64,000 nt of DNA from Linyphia triangularis (lineage: Eukaryota > Arthropoda > Arachnida > Araneae > Linyphiidae). The notes beneath the pieces are model-generated. The model had not been told where the DNA came from and ran no database searches. It saw only the letters and a list, made by a program, of their open reading frames with translations. The first letter of the stretch is position 1. Every line of letters starts with the position of its first letter. Location: positions 92,086,262 to 92,150,261 of the forward strand of contig OZ021727.1 of the NCBI GenBank assembly GCA_963978545.1, written 5' to 3'. Shown piece by piece: positions 25,250 through 37,200 of this stretch. Both the position numbers and the translations under genes were made by a program.

Positions 25250-28200
25250 TGCCTTTTGGTCATCATATCCCTGCTTCCATCATCTACTCAATGTCATCCA
25301 GTCGAAATAAGTTAATCACATTAGTCATATTATAAGAAGTCCCTCTGTATGAAGCTTATTTGGGTTTATTAGATTATATTTTACACCGATGTTCACAAAA
25401 ACTAATAATTTAAAAAGTCTACAAAGAGTTTTAGAAACAGTATATATTTATTTACTTCCCTAATTTTCTAAAAAAAAGTATAATTGATTAGACTTTGATG
25501 AATAAAAACAATCTTATGTTATCTATTGCAATGAAAGAAATATGTTACCACTATAAAGTTTAAAATTTGTTGCGTTGCTACAAACTGAAATAATGTTTGG
25601 AACTTTCCGTAAAGTTACCCGCAGCATGCTAAATAAGCATTCAGACATTTATATTTCCTCATTGAAATTTATTTTTAAAAACCATTCAGGTAAATTGTTT
25701 TAATTTATATATTAAAAGAAATTGTTTAAGTACCTGCTATTTTTGTAAAAAAAAAAAAATATTTATTTTTACATATTTTATTTTCTTTCATTTTATTGCT
25801 GCAGTAAAATTTCTGCAATTAGTTTATACTAATTGAAGACACCTTTTGGGATATTAATTAAAATTTCTTTATATCAGGGATGACAGTTTTCCTCCTTTTT
25901 TGGTTTTTTATGTAACATTTTGCTTATCTTTGTCCCTATTTTAAGGATCTGCATTTTTCTGATCTGAACCAGTTTTTCCTGCAAAAAGTATGTTTTTCCT
26001 CATGTCTAAACAGAAGATTTTCCCTCTTAGCTTCCCTTTCCTCACAGATTACTTCACTAACTCCTAATATTTGAAATGTAATTATTATATAGTATGAGAA
26101 ATTTAATTGTATCTTTAAAATTAATGAATCATCCTTCCGGCATACTTATTTAGTTGAATTTTTGCGTATTCCTTCCACAAGCTTTTTTAACGAATTTTTG
26201 GATTTCCTCCTTTTTGCTCTCTGATCACTCTCATCCCTGTTTTATGCTCTAAAATTACTTGTTGATTCGTTTTATATCCTTACTTCTAGATTTTTGAAGC
26301 TAGGCCTGCTATTGAAGCTGCTCCATCCACACCAATGCGAGGGTCTTTTGGAGAAATGGGTATGTTGTATATAACTGCTATAATATAATTTTTGTCTTAA
26401 GAACTTCAAAAAATATTTCATTCAATTTAAACAGTGTTTAGTTTTTTTCTTCTTTCTTATAGAAAAATGCTATTTAAATGTCTTGCCTTGAACTATTTAA
26501 ATACATTAGTGATAAGTTATGATTTTCTCTTCTCTTACCAACACTTATGATATTTCTATGGATATGACTGTCAATAGCTTTAAATTTTATGGGCGTCATT
26601 GAGATTTCTTGGCGATTTATTTTGACAGTGTTGCCAATAAAGTAATGACAGTTATACACACAATTTATACCTAACAAATTTTTATACTTGACTTAACTTT
26701 TTATACTTACATAATGGAATAAAATTATGTATTGTTGCTTTTTTCATAATTTTGTGTATTACCTGTTTTATATAACATGAGATAATGAAATTATAACTTT
26801 GATGTAAAAAAATTGTTTTGGACATTTTGAAGTGTTCAAGGTTTAAAAATATTATTTTTGTTTTGAAAATTGATGTGAATAGAGGTTGCATCTCTAGAAC
26901 AGGTCTTTAAATTCCGTGTACAATGTCACTAATTCTGATGAAACAAAGCAAAATATATAAAATGCATTCATAAAAGTATCTTCAGTAGTTTTTTAGACTC
27001 ATGGGAAAATCTAATGTTTCAGCTTAAAAGTTCATATAAAAATTGGGATTGTTATCTAAAAATAGATGCTTTCATTGAGTGTTAAGAATTTAAGTGTGTT
27101 GATCTTTTTTTAAATTTTATAATGGTACATATTTATAATGTTTTTGCTGTAGTTTCCACTAAACAGCATTAAACAGAACTTTTGATGAACAATATGCAAA
27201 CTTTATAATTACTTCTTATTACAACAACCCTTCAGTCTATTTTTCTGCAATCAATATTGATAAATTATTCTAATTATAAAAAGTACATATTTACTCTATA
27301 AGATTAAACTCAAAATAATAAATGCATCCAATATTTTTTGCTGGAGCCCACGCAAGTGTATAATCCCATTATAATACATTTTTAATGGTTGGTTCAGTCT
27401 TTTTGATATTATCGGTCAGTATCAACTTAGCCCTGATATTATTTTAAGGACCATATGAAAAAGAACACTGAAATTGAAGTTCAAAATGTATAGAATTTGC
27501 TTTAAAATTTGTAAATTTATCCAAAAAAGTGCTGTCAAAAGAGAAATAAATTATTCAATACAAAATATACAAGGACCCGAGTTGTCTCTTAAATAAGAGA
27601 AATTACCAACATGGTTGCTCTAATAAAAATTCTGCTGGCCAGATTGCAGATGTTTTGAAAAAAGAAGATTCAAGATCGACTATAATATCAACTTTGAATA
27701 AATATGATACAACAAAAATATGTAAAAAGAAATAAAAATTGTACCTGACATCTGCTTAGAAACAGTGTTAAAATGGATGAAAGATAGAATAAACTTTAAA
27801 AGTGAAATTAGAAAAATTGGATGTACCTGACTTGATGGTTTATATCATTGGGGGGGGGGGGGGGATTGTTTTTATTGTCTGAGGTGAGGATCAAGTGATA
27901 TAAGGGCAGATCTTTGATGGCTTTGTTGCAATTTCCTTCAATGTTTAAGACTAATTTATTGCTTGTACCTACATCTGTGAAAACACAACACTATTTTCAA
28001 ATCTTAGCCATGTAACCTTTAGCATTTGTTTGCCTTTGGACAGTATAAACTTTTTATTTCAACAAGAGAGTGCTTCATGATACACTTCTAATAGTCTGAG
28101 AGGCGACTGTTTTTGGACCCCATCGAACATCATTCTGATTTTTTTATAGAAATTAGAGAAAAGTGAGTAGATTACAAATCCACTGGTCTGCCTTGGCAAA

Positions 28201-31200
28201 AATAGCCGAAACTGGTCAAAAATCGATTTTTAATAAGTTGAACTAAATCCAATTGCCAAATGAGCCATAACTTGCCAAATAATGAGCATTTTTTTTTTAT
28301 TTGGTAACCCTCACTCTTTAATGATCAATTAAGAAGGTTGCAGACGATTCAGATATTTGGCGACGATCTACTTGCATCTATTAAAAGGGAGCCAAGTTGG
28401 CAATAAGCATTATGTCACTGATGACGTAACTGATGTCGCCAATTTCGCTTACTTTTAAAAGACAAAAATTTTCCAAGCCAGAGATCAAAAATTATTTGCG
28501 CTTTTTCTCATTGAAAATCAAAATGCAGGGTTGCCAGACAAAAAAGTTTTTCTCTTTTTGGCAAGTTATGACATATTTGGCAATCAGATTTTAGTTCAAC
28601 TCATTCCAAGTCGATTTTTTATCAGTTTCGGCCATTTTTGCCACGGCAGACCAGTGGATTCCTAATCTACTCACTTTTCTATCTCTATAAAAAATTCAGA
28701 ATGATGTTCTATGAGGTCCAAAAATTGCAGTTGCCTCTTGGACTATAATGTGTAAAAAGTAGTACCAAAAACCATCTTAAGCTCTAACTATGTTCTACAA
28801 ATTCGCTAGTTGTCAACTTTATAGAGAACATTTGGTAATATCTGGTAGGGAAATTTATACAAACGGACTTCAATGTGCATTATTGGCAGAGTTTTAACTG
28901 AGATTTTATGATGTATGGAGTGGACTTCATTACTGGAAAGAACTTGTTAGCTGTGAGGAAGAGCAGAGAAAAATCTTTTCTTTCATTTCATCATAAAAAA
29001 AAGTCTTACAAATTACGTTTAAAAAAATTATTGCCAATTTAAAGAATATACAAGTATTTTATTAAATTTTGTGATGGCAATAAATATCTGCTGTTCTTAT
29101 GATTAGTTGTAGCTATATTGTGTAATACAAAGTGCTTATTCAGAATGAGGAACTTGCACAAGTGAGGACAATGAATATTTTTTGTATTTTCTAGTGTTAT
29201 CCAACGAATATATTTGAGCACTGCAATTATTTTTTATCTTTATGCTTTTAATTAATCAAAAATTGAGTTTGAAATCAAAGCAAAAGTCACGTGATCAAAA
29301 ACGCATAAAAAAAACCTGTGACGTAGTTACGCACAGATTCCGTCAAAAATACGAGGATTCTTTTCTTTCATTTCATCATAAAAAAAAATCTTACAAATTA
29401 TGTTTAAAAAAATTATTGCCAATTTAAAGAATATACAAGTATTTTATTAAATTTTGTGATGGCAATAAATATCTGCTGTTCTTATGATTAGTTGTAGCTA
29501 TATTGTGTAATACAAAGTGCTTATTCAGAATGAGGAACTTGCACAAGTGAGGACAATGAATATTTTTTGTATTTTCTAGTGTTATCCAACGAATATATTT
29601 GAGCACTGCAATTATTTTTTATCTTTATGCTTTTAATTAATCAAAAATTGAGTTTGAAATCAAAGCAAAAGTCACGTGATCAAAAACGCATAAAAAAACC
29701 TGTGACGTAGTTACGCACAGATTCCGTCAAAAATACGAGGATTCTTTTCTTTCATTTCATCATAAAAAAAAATCTTACAAATTATGTTTAAAAAAATTAT
29801 TGCCAATTTAAAGAATATACAAGTATTTTATTAAATTTTGTGATGGCAATAAATATCTGCTGTTCTTATGATTAGTTGTAGCTATATTGTGTAATACAAA
29901 GTGCTTATTCAGAATGAGGAACTTGCACAAGTGAGGACAATGAATATTTTTTGTATTTTCTAGTGTTATCCAACGAATATATTTGAGCACTGCAATTATT
30001 TTTTATCTTTATGCTTTTAATTAATCAAAAATTGAGTTTGAAATCAAAGCAAAAGTCACGTGATCAAAAACGCATAAAAAAACCTGTGACGTAGTTACGC
30101 ACAGATTCCGTCAAAAATACGAGGATTCTTTTCTTACATTTCATCATAAAAAAAAATCTTACAAATTATGTTTAAAAAAATTATTGCCAATTTAAAGAAT
30201 ATACAAGTATTTTATTAAATTTTGTGATGGCAATAAATATCTGCTGTTCTTATGATTAGTTGTAGCTATATTGTGTAATACAAAGTGCTTATTCAGAATG
30301 AGGAACTTGCACAAGTGAGGACAATGAATATTTTTTGTATTTTCTAGTGTTATCCAACGAATATATTTGAGCACTGCAATTATTTTTTATCTTTATGCTT
30401 TTAATTAATCAAAAATTGAGTTTGAAATCAAAGCAAAAGTCACGTGATCAAAAACGCATAAAAAAACCTGTGACGTAGTTACGCACAGATTCCGTCAAAA
30501 ATACGAGGATTCTTTTCTTTCATTTCATCATAAAAAAAAATCTTACAAATTATGTTTAAAAAAATTATTGCCAATTTAAAGAATATACAAGTATTTTATT
30601 AAATTTTGTGATGGCAATAAATATCTGCTGTTCTTATGATTAGTTGTAGCTATATTGTGTAATACAAAGTGCTTATTCAGAATGAGGAACTTGCACAAGT
30701 GAGGACAATGAATATTTTTTGTATTTTCTAGTGTTATCCAACGAATATATTTGAGCACTGCAATTATTTTTTATCTTTATGCTTTTAATTAATCAAAAAT
30801 TGAGTTTGAAATCAAAGCAAAAGTCACGTGATCAAAAACGCATAAAAAAACCTGTGACGTAGTTACGCACAGATTCCGTCAAAAATACGAGGATTCTTTT
30901 CTTACATTTCATCATAAAAAAAAATCTTACAAATTATGTTTAAAAAAATTATTGCCAATTTAAAGAATATACAAGTATTTTATTAAATTTTGTGATGGCA
31001 ATAAATATCTGCTGTTCTTATGATTAGTTGTAGCTATATTGTGTAATACAAAGTGCTTATTCAGAATGAGGAACTTGCACAAGTGAGGACAATGAATATT
31101 TTTTGTATTTTCTAGTGTTATCCAACGAATATATTTGAGCACTGCAATTATTTTTTATCTTTATGCTTTTAATTAATCAAAAATTGAGTTTGAAATCAAA

Positions 31201-34200
31201 GCAAAAGTCACGTGATCAAAAACGCATAAAAAAACCTGTGACGTAGTTACGCACAGATTCCGTCAAAAATACGAGGATTCTTTTCTTTCATTTCATCATA
31301 AAAAAAAATCTTACAAATTATGTTTAAAAAAATTATTGCCAATTTAAAGAATATACAAGTATTTTATTAAATTTTGTGATGGCAATAAATATCTGCTGTT
31401 CTTATGATTAGTTGTAGCTATATTGTGTAATACAAAGTGCTTATTCAGAATGAGGAACTTGCACAAGTGAGGACAATGAATATTTTTTGTATTTTCTAGT
31501 GTTATCCAACGAATATATTTGAGCACTGCAATTATTTTTTATCTTTATGCTTTTAATTAATCAAAAATTGAGTTTGAAATCAAAGCAAAAGTCACGTGAT
31601 CAAAAACGCATAAAAAAACCTGACGTAGTTACGCACAGATTCCGTCGAAAATACGAGGAGGAACCTGGTCTAAAACAAGATTTAGACTGGTTCATCATCT
31701 GCGCGTTGACGTCACACGTAAAAGTAGCCTTTTCCCGCCAAATTGCAAAATGAAAAACTAATATTTTTTTCAAGCTAAATTTTTTGAAAGAATGGTATAG
31801 TTTTTCATGATTTTTTCTCTATTTAAGTTGAGTTTATTATCTTTAATAGGCACTCTTTCTTATGTCTTGCATTTTATCAGGGTTCCCACAGTCATTGAAA
31901 GTTATTAAAAGTGCTTAATATTTTTTAACTTGTTTTATCTCTGCATAACCGCCACTTATCCGCACCATATCGGAATTCTCTGACTTATTTGTGTTATGCA
32001 TGCACCAACTTGTAACTTTTCTGGTCGAATATACTTTATTAAAAATTTCTATATAGACATGATGCATGAAAACAAATTTTCATAGGTTCTTAAAAACATT
32101 ATGTAGGTCCTTAAGGCGTCTTCTTACTTTAGGCACCTCGAAAATAGGCTATTTTCGCGATTTTTTTTCCAGGATTTTTGCAAACAATTATGGGATAAAA
32201 TGGATCCTATATAATAAACACATCTTTCAAGTACAAGAAAAAAAAAAAAAAAAAAAATTTTGAACAATTATTATAGTAAAACAGTAGCATCGAAAAACCC
32301 GTGTAGAAATGTAATGTTCGTGGCTTGTTGATGAAATTTCGGAAACTATCCGGCCGATTGTCATGAAATTTGAATGACATATTCTTCATAGTTATGGCTA
32401 TAGCGCATATCATCAGATTTTTGATATTCGCGAAAATAACAAAATGGCGCACGTTTTTCGAAAAAGTAAAAAAAAAATGCGTTTTTTTGCAGTTTTTTGT
32501 AAAAAAAAATACTTCAAATCAAAATTTCAAAAATCTGATGATATGCGCTATAGCCATAACTATGAAGAATATGTCATTCAAATTTCATGACAATCGGCCG
32601 GATAGTTTCCGAAATTTCATCAACAAGCAACGAACATTACATTTCTACACAGGTTTTTCGATGCTACTGTTTTATTATAATAATTGTTCAAAAAAATAAA
32701 AAATAAAAAATTTCTTGTACTTGAAAGATGTGTTTATTATATAGGATCCATTTTATCCCATAATTTTTTGCAAAAATCCTTGAAAAAAAATCGCAAAAAT
32801 AGCCTATTTTCGAGGTGCCTAAAGTGAGAAGACGCCTTAAAAGTCATTGAATTTCATTCTATGATTTGAGTGTGAACCCTGTGTATGTCTTCATTGCAAC
32901 CACATTGTTCATCGAACAATTGACTTTTGCTTTTTTCAGACCTGAGACGTCGGAGCGTGTCCCCACGACAGACCTCCCCCGTCACCCTTGGCAGTCCCGG
33001 CCAAACTCTCACCATCAACAGCTCAGCAGGTTCTCCGCATTTTTTTCCACCATCGTATTCTGGAAAACCCCAAACTAACACTCCCTACCCCCCTGCATTT
33101 TTCCCAAGAGGGGGACCGCATTTTGGTATGTTGAATGCATAACATCACTAACTTAGTTATACTATTACTTGTGCATGCATATTTTTAATCCTTAACCCTT
33201 TAAATCCCATGGAGTCAGCGTTGTGGGTTTCACAAAACCCCGATGACTTTCCATTCATAAAAACTGGAAATGAACTCGCCCGACTCGTTCTCCTGTCTGC
33301 CACTCCTGGGATTGCTGTGGGGGGTCACTGTCGACCATTAAAAGATCATTACTATATGTATACAGCCTGCAATAGGGGTGTGCGTTGGGTCATCTGCTTG
33401 ATATGTTAGAGAATTTAGTTGGCGTCTTATCAATGAAACAAACGCCACCGCTAAGTACATGACAAGATTCGCATAAAAGAAGAGTCCCTGACTCTCTTAC
33501 TCCATGTCCAAAGGGTGGGGCAGTTTGACATTGAGTACTTTAAATCCATGTCTCCCCTCTACATGCCCCACAATAGTCTATTGTTGAGGACCGTCACGCT
33601 TTAAACAACTAAGGCAGGGCAGTTCCCCTCACTTGAAAATATACGTTTACCCCTGCAACCGCCCGAAAGGCGGTTAGCTGGGAAATTCTCTACAAGGCGG
33701 TATAGGGCGGGTTGGGATTTAAAGTGTTAACTACTACCAAAGATTTTTTGGTTTGTAAGTTAAAACCATGGGGAACTATGCATATTAATGGCTTTTGTTT
33801 TCTTAATTAATGGGTATGTGTAATATTTAATAATTAAACATTTTTAATTTCATTATTAACATTAACTACACAAAAATTATTATTTAATTGATAGTTTAAT
33901 TTTTTAGAATATCATCTTTCCCATAGCCTTGAGCTAATGACGGATTGATTTTTTGATTTTTCATGTCCTGTATTGCTTTAGTTTTATAAAACAATTTTCA
34001 ACAATTTGCAATTTTTGGGATATTCGAATCGCAGATGAGGGACAATTTCCTTTTGAAATACTTTTTTTTTTGCTAATATAATAATTATTACTAAACTAGC
34101 TATTTTTTTAATTAATAAAAATTTGAAAACAACCAACAATAAGTTAGTAAGTGCACCAAACCAGATAAAATTTAAATGCTGTATTATTGTGTAATTGAAA

Positions 34201-37200
34201 CTTTTGTCATGTTCCACACCTCTAACCTCTAGTTAAAACTAATTAATGAAAATTTGAAGACAAACAACAGTAAGTACATCGAACAAATTAAAATTTAAAT
34301 GCAGTATTATTGTGTAATTAAAAGTTTTGTCATGTTCCACACCTCTAACCTCTGGTTAAAACTGATTACTTTATAACATTGTCCTATTAATATAGACTAT
34401 TTGTAATAAATAATAGCTTTCTTTTGCATGAAAGTGTTATATGTGTAATAATGGAATGAATGGCATGAAACCTATAGTGTTTGAATTAATACTAATTTAA
34501 ACAATACTAATTTAAATAATTAATATTAATTTAAACAATTAATACTAATTTAAATTAGACTATTTTTAATTATTTTGTTCATGCCATTATATTTACATAA
34601 AATATTAAATAGTATGATATGATTGGAAGTAAAAGTAAATTTTAAAGGATTTTTATAAAAATTGGAAACTTTATTGTGCAAAAATGGTACCAAATTGATT
34701 ACTCAAAGTATTATGGGATATAGCAACTATATTTTTCTGTCTTTCTGGCAGCATATGAATTCCGCATCTTTAGAGGCAATCCATAATTCAAACCATCTTT
34801 TGCATCTCTCGTAAGAACAGAAATGCTGCTCAGAGACCATGAGTCATTAATTGAAACAAGTGGTACTCAAAAGGAGCTATGTTTGGAGAATACTGTGGGT
34901 GGGATACATTTGAGTATTTACAAGTAGTTTTTTGCTCATATTCCAACCGTTATTTCTTTGCTCATATATATACTTTTGATGGTTCCATCAAACCAGCATT
35001 CGTCACAAATTTTTAGAGGCATGTATGACTTATATTCTAGCTTTTCGCGGGCCGGATACAATATATGTATCTTTAATTATTATCGATTTAACACTATAAA
35101 GCATTTCTGAAAACTGAAAAAAATATTGATTTTTTTTTTGTCTTAGTAAAATTACAACTGACATTTGATTCTTTTTTACAAATAATTAAAAAATAATAAT
35201 TTTCATTAGTAGTAAATTAAAGTCTAAAAAGAAGTGAATCTTTTGTTCAAACAAGAGATTGGGAATTAACCTAACTTTTAATAAAAATATTTAAACCGTA
35301 CTTCCAAGTTACTCTGTTTTAGTCGTTATCAATTGCGAGACAATGGTCGTCGAAATCGTTCAGTTTATTTTATGCTAAGAGCTGATGACTGTCGTAGTAT
35401 TTGTTGCAGCTAATCTTAATAAATTGTCCAAATGAGATTCAATTAAATTTTTTCTTTATTTTTTCTTGATGAAAACCATCTTGCTCAAAGCTTCTTAGGG
35501 CACGTAGTGGAGAACAAATTACAGTTATGGAAAAAAAAGTATATCTTCTGTGCTGCCGGCGAACTGCTGAAAAATCTGTTGTGGGCCAAATCTGGCCAGC
35601 GGGCAACATAATAGTTAAAGCTACATTAAACCATTAATGTTCAGCTCAAACACATCAATTGTAATATCCCCCCCCCCCCCATGATGGTTTTATTCTGTTT
35701 TAGCAGCCCGTATTATACTACATCTAACTGATCCCACCAAATAAAGAGCTTGCTATTTGATCTATGAATATCCAATAGATCCTCATGATTTCTTACACTT
35801 TGGATTGTTGTAATGAATCAACCTTTCATCCCCAGTTAGGAATACAATTCAATACAAAGAAAACTTTGGATTTTTGCCTTTTAAGCAGCTATTTGCTGAT
35901 GAAAAATCTCCTTTCCACATCTCTTGTCTTAAATTCGTTTGGCACTACATTTCCTTTCTTTTTTGGATCATTGCCATGGCTTTAGGCTTAATGATATTGC
36001 TTAATGAGTCGCTCCTAAAGATTCCACAAGTTCTTCTTGTGTATGACATGAGTCTTCAATTTAATTCTGCATCTTTAAACATTTCTGGCCTTCCTTGACA
36101 TTCCTTATCCTGTTTGTCAAAATCACCACTTTTGAACCATTTACCTGTACTTTCAAATTGAAATTAAAGGAGCATAGTCTCCACTGGCCCCACACAGCAT
36201 TTGATGACCTATTGTTGCTTTTTTCTTCGGATAGAAGCAAAAAGTAAAACTTCCCGCAAATTGTGTTACTTTGGCACACAGTTAACATATTTGGAGTTTA
36301 AAAAAACTATGTTGTTTACACTTTGACAAAATGAAACGTGCTAAAAAGTATTAGGATGACACGCTAACATGAATGTGATTAGGTTATGGTCCGATACGAT
36401 TTAATACAAGTAACGTCCTCCCTTGTAAATCCTTTAAAACTTGTATACCCGATATTATGCCATTCTTCAGTTTAAAAAAGCAATCCTTTAAAAAGTCTAT
36501 TTTCTTTTCTTTTTTTTAAATAGATTTGAATGTACTTAAATAGGAAAGATGGTGATTCAGTTTTAAGTAGCTTTTAAAGTAAAGTTTAAAATTGTCTGGC
36601 AACACCTCAAAGGAACGAATTTTATACATTTAACGTCCTCCCTTGTAAATCCTTTAAAACTTGTATACCCGATATTATGCCTTTCTTCAGTTTTTAAATA
36701 AGCAATCCTTTAAAAAGTCCTTTTTTTTTTTTTTAAATGAATTTGAATGTACTTAAATAGGAAAGATGGTGATTCAGTTTTAAGTAGCTTTTAATGTAAA
36801 AGTTTAAAATTGTCTGGCAACACCTCAAAGGAAATAATTTTATACATTTAACGTCCTCCCTTGTAAATCCTTTAAAACTTGTATACCCGATATTATGCCT
36901 TTCTTCAGTTTAAATAAGCAATCCTTTAAAAAGTCCATTTTTTTTTTTTTTTTAAATGAATTTGAATGTACTTAAATAGGAAAGATGGTGATTCAGTTTT
37001 AAGTAGCTTTTAAAGTAAAAGTTTAAAATTGTCTGGAAACACCTCAAAGGAACGAATTTAAAGCACATGTCCCAAAACCCCTTGGTTGTAAAATGTATAG
37101 CACATTTCAATATTCGTTTGTGACTATCTGAATCTACTAATGAAAAATTTAATGTGTACCAAGAGTTTGAAAAGATTAAAGAAATGCTTGAAATTTTTAC

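Noticed and set aside
25147..25335. 62-codon frame with long Phe runs
   Set aside because: Translation of a T/C homopolymer tract inside a decayed transposon.
29039..31526. Seven identical 60-codon minus-strand frames, resembling a tandem gene family
   Set aside because: They repeat exactly with the 384-bp non-coding unit, start inside MITE sequence and have AT-driven composition. Identity comes from array homogenisation, not from protein conservation.
28966..31660. Possible CRISPR-like array
   Set aside because: There are no spacers; units are contiguous and 384 bp long in a eukaryotic intron.
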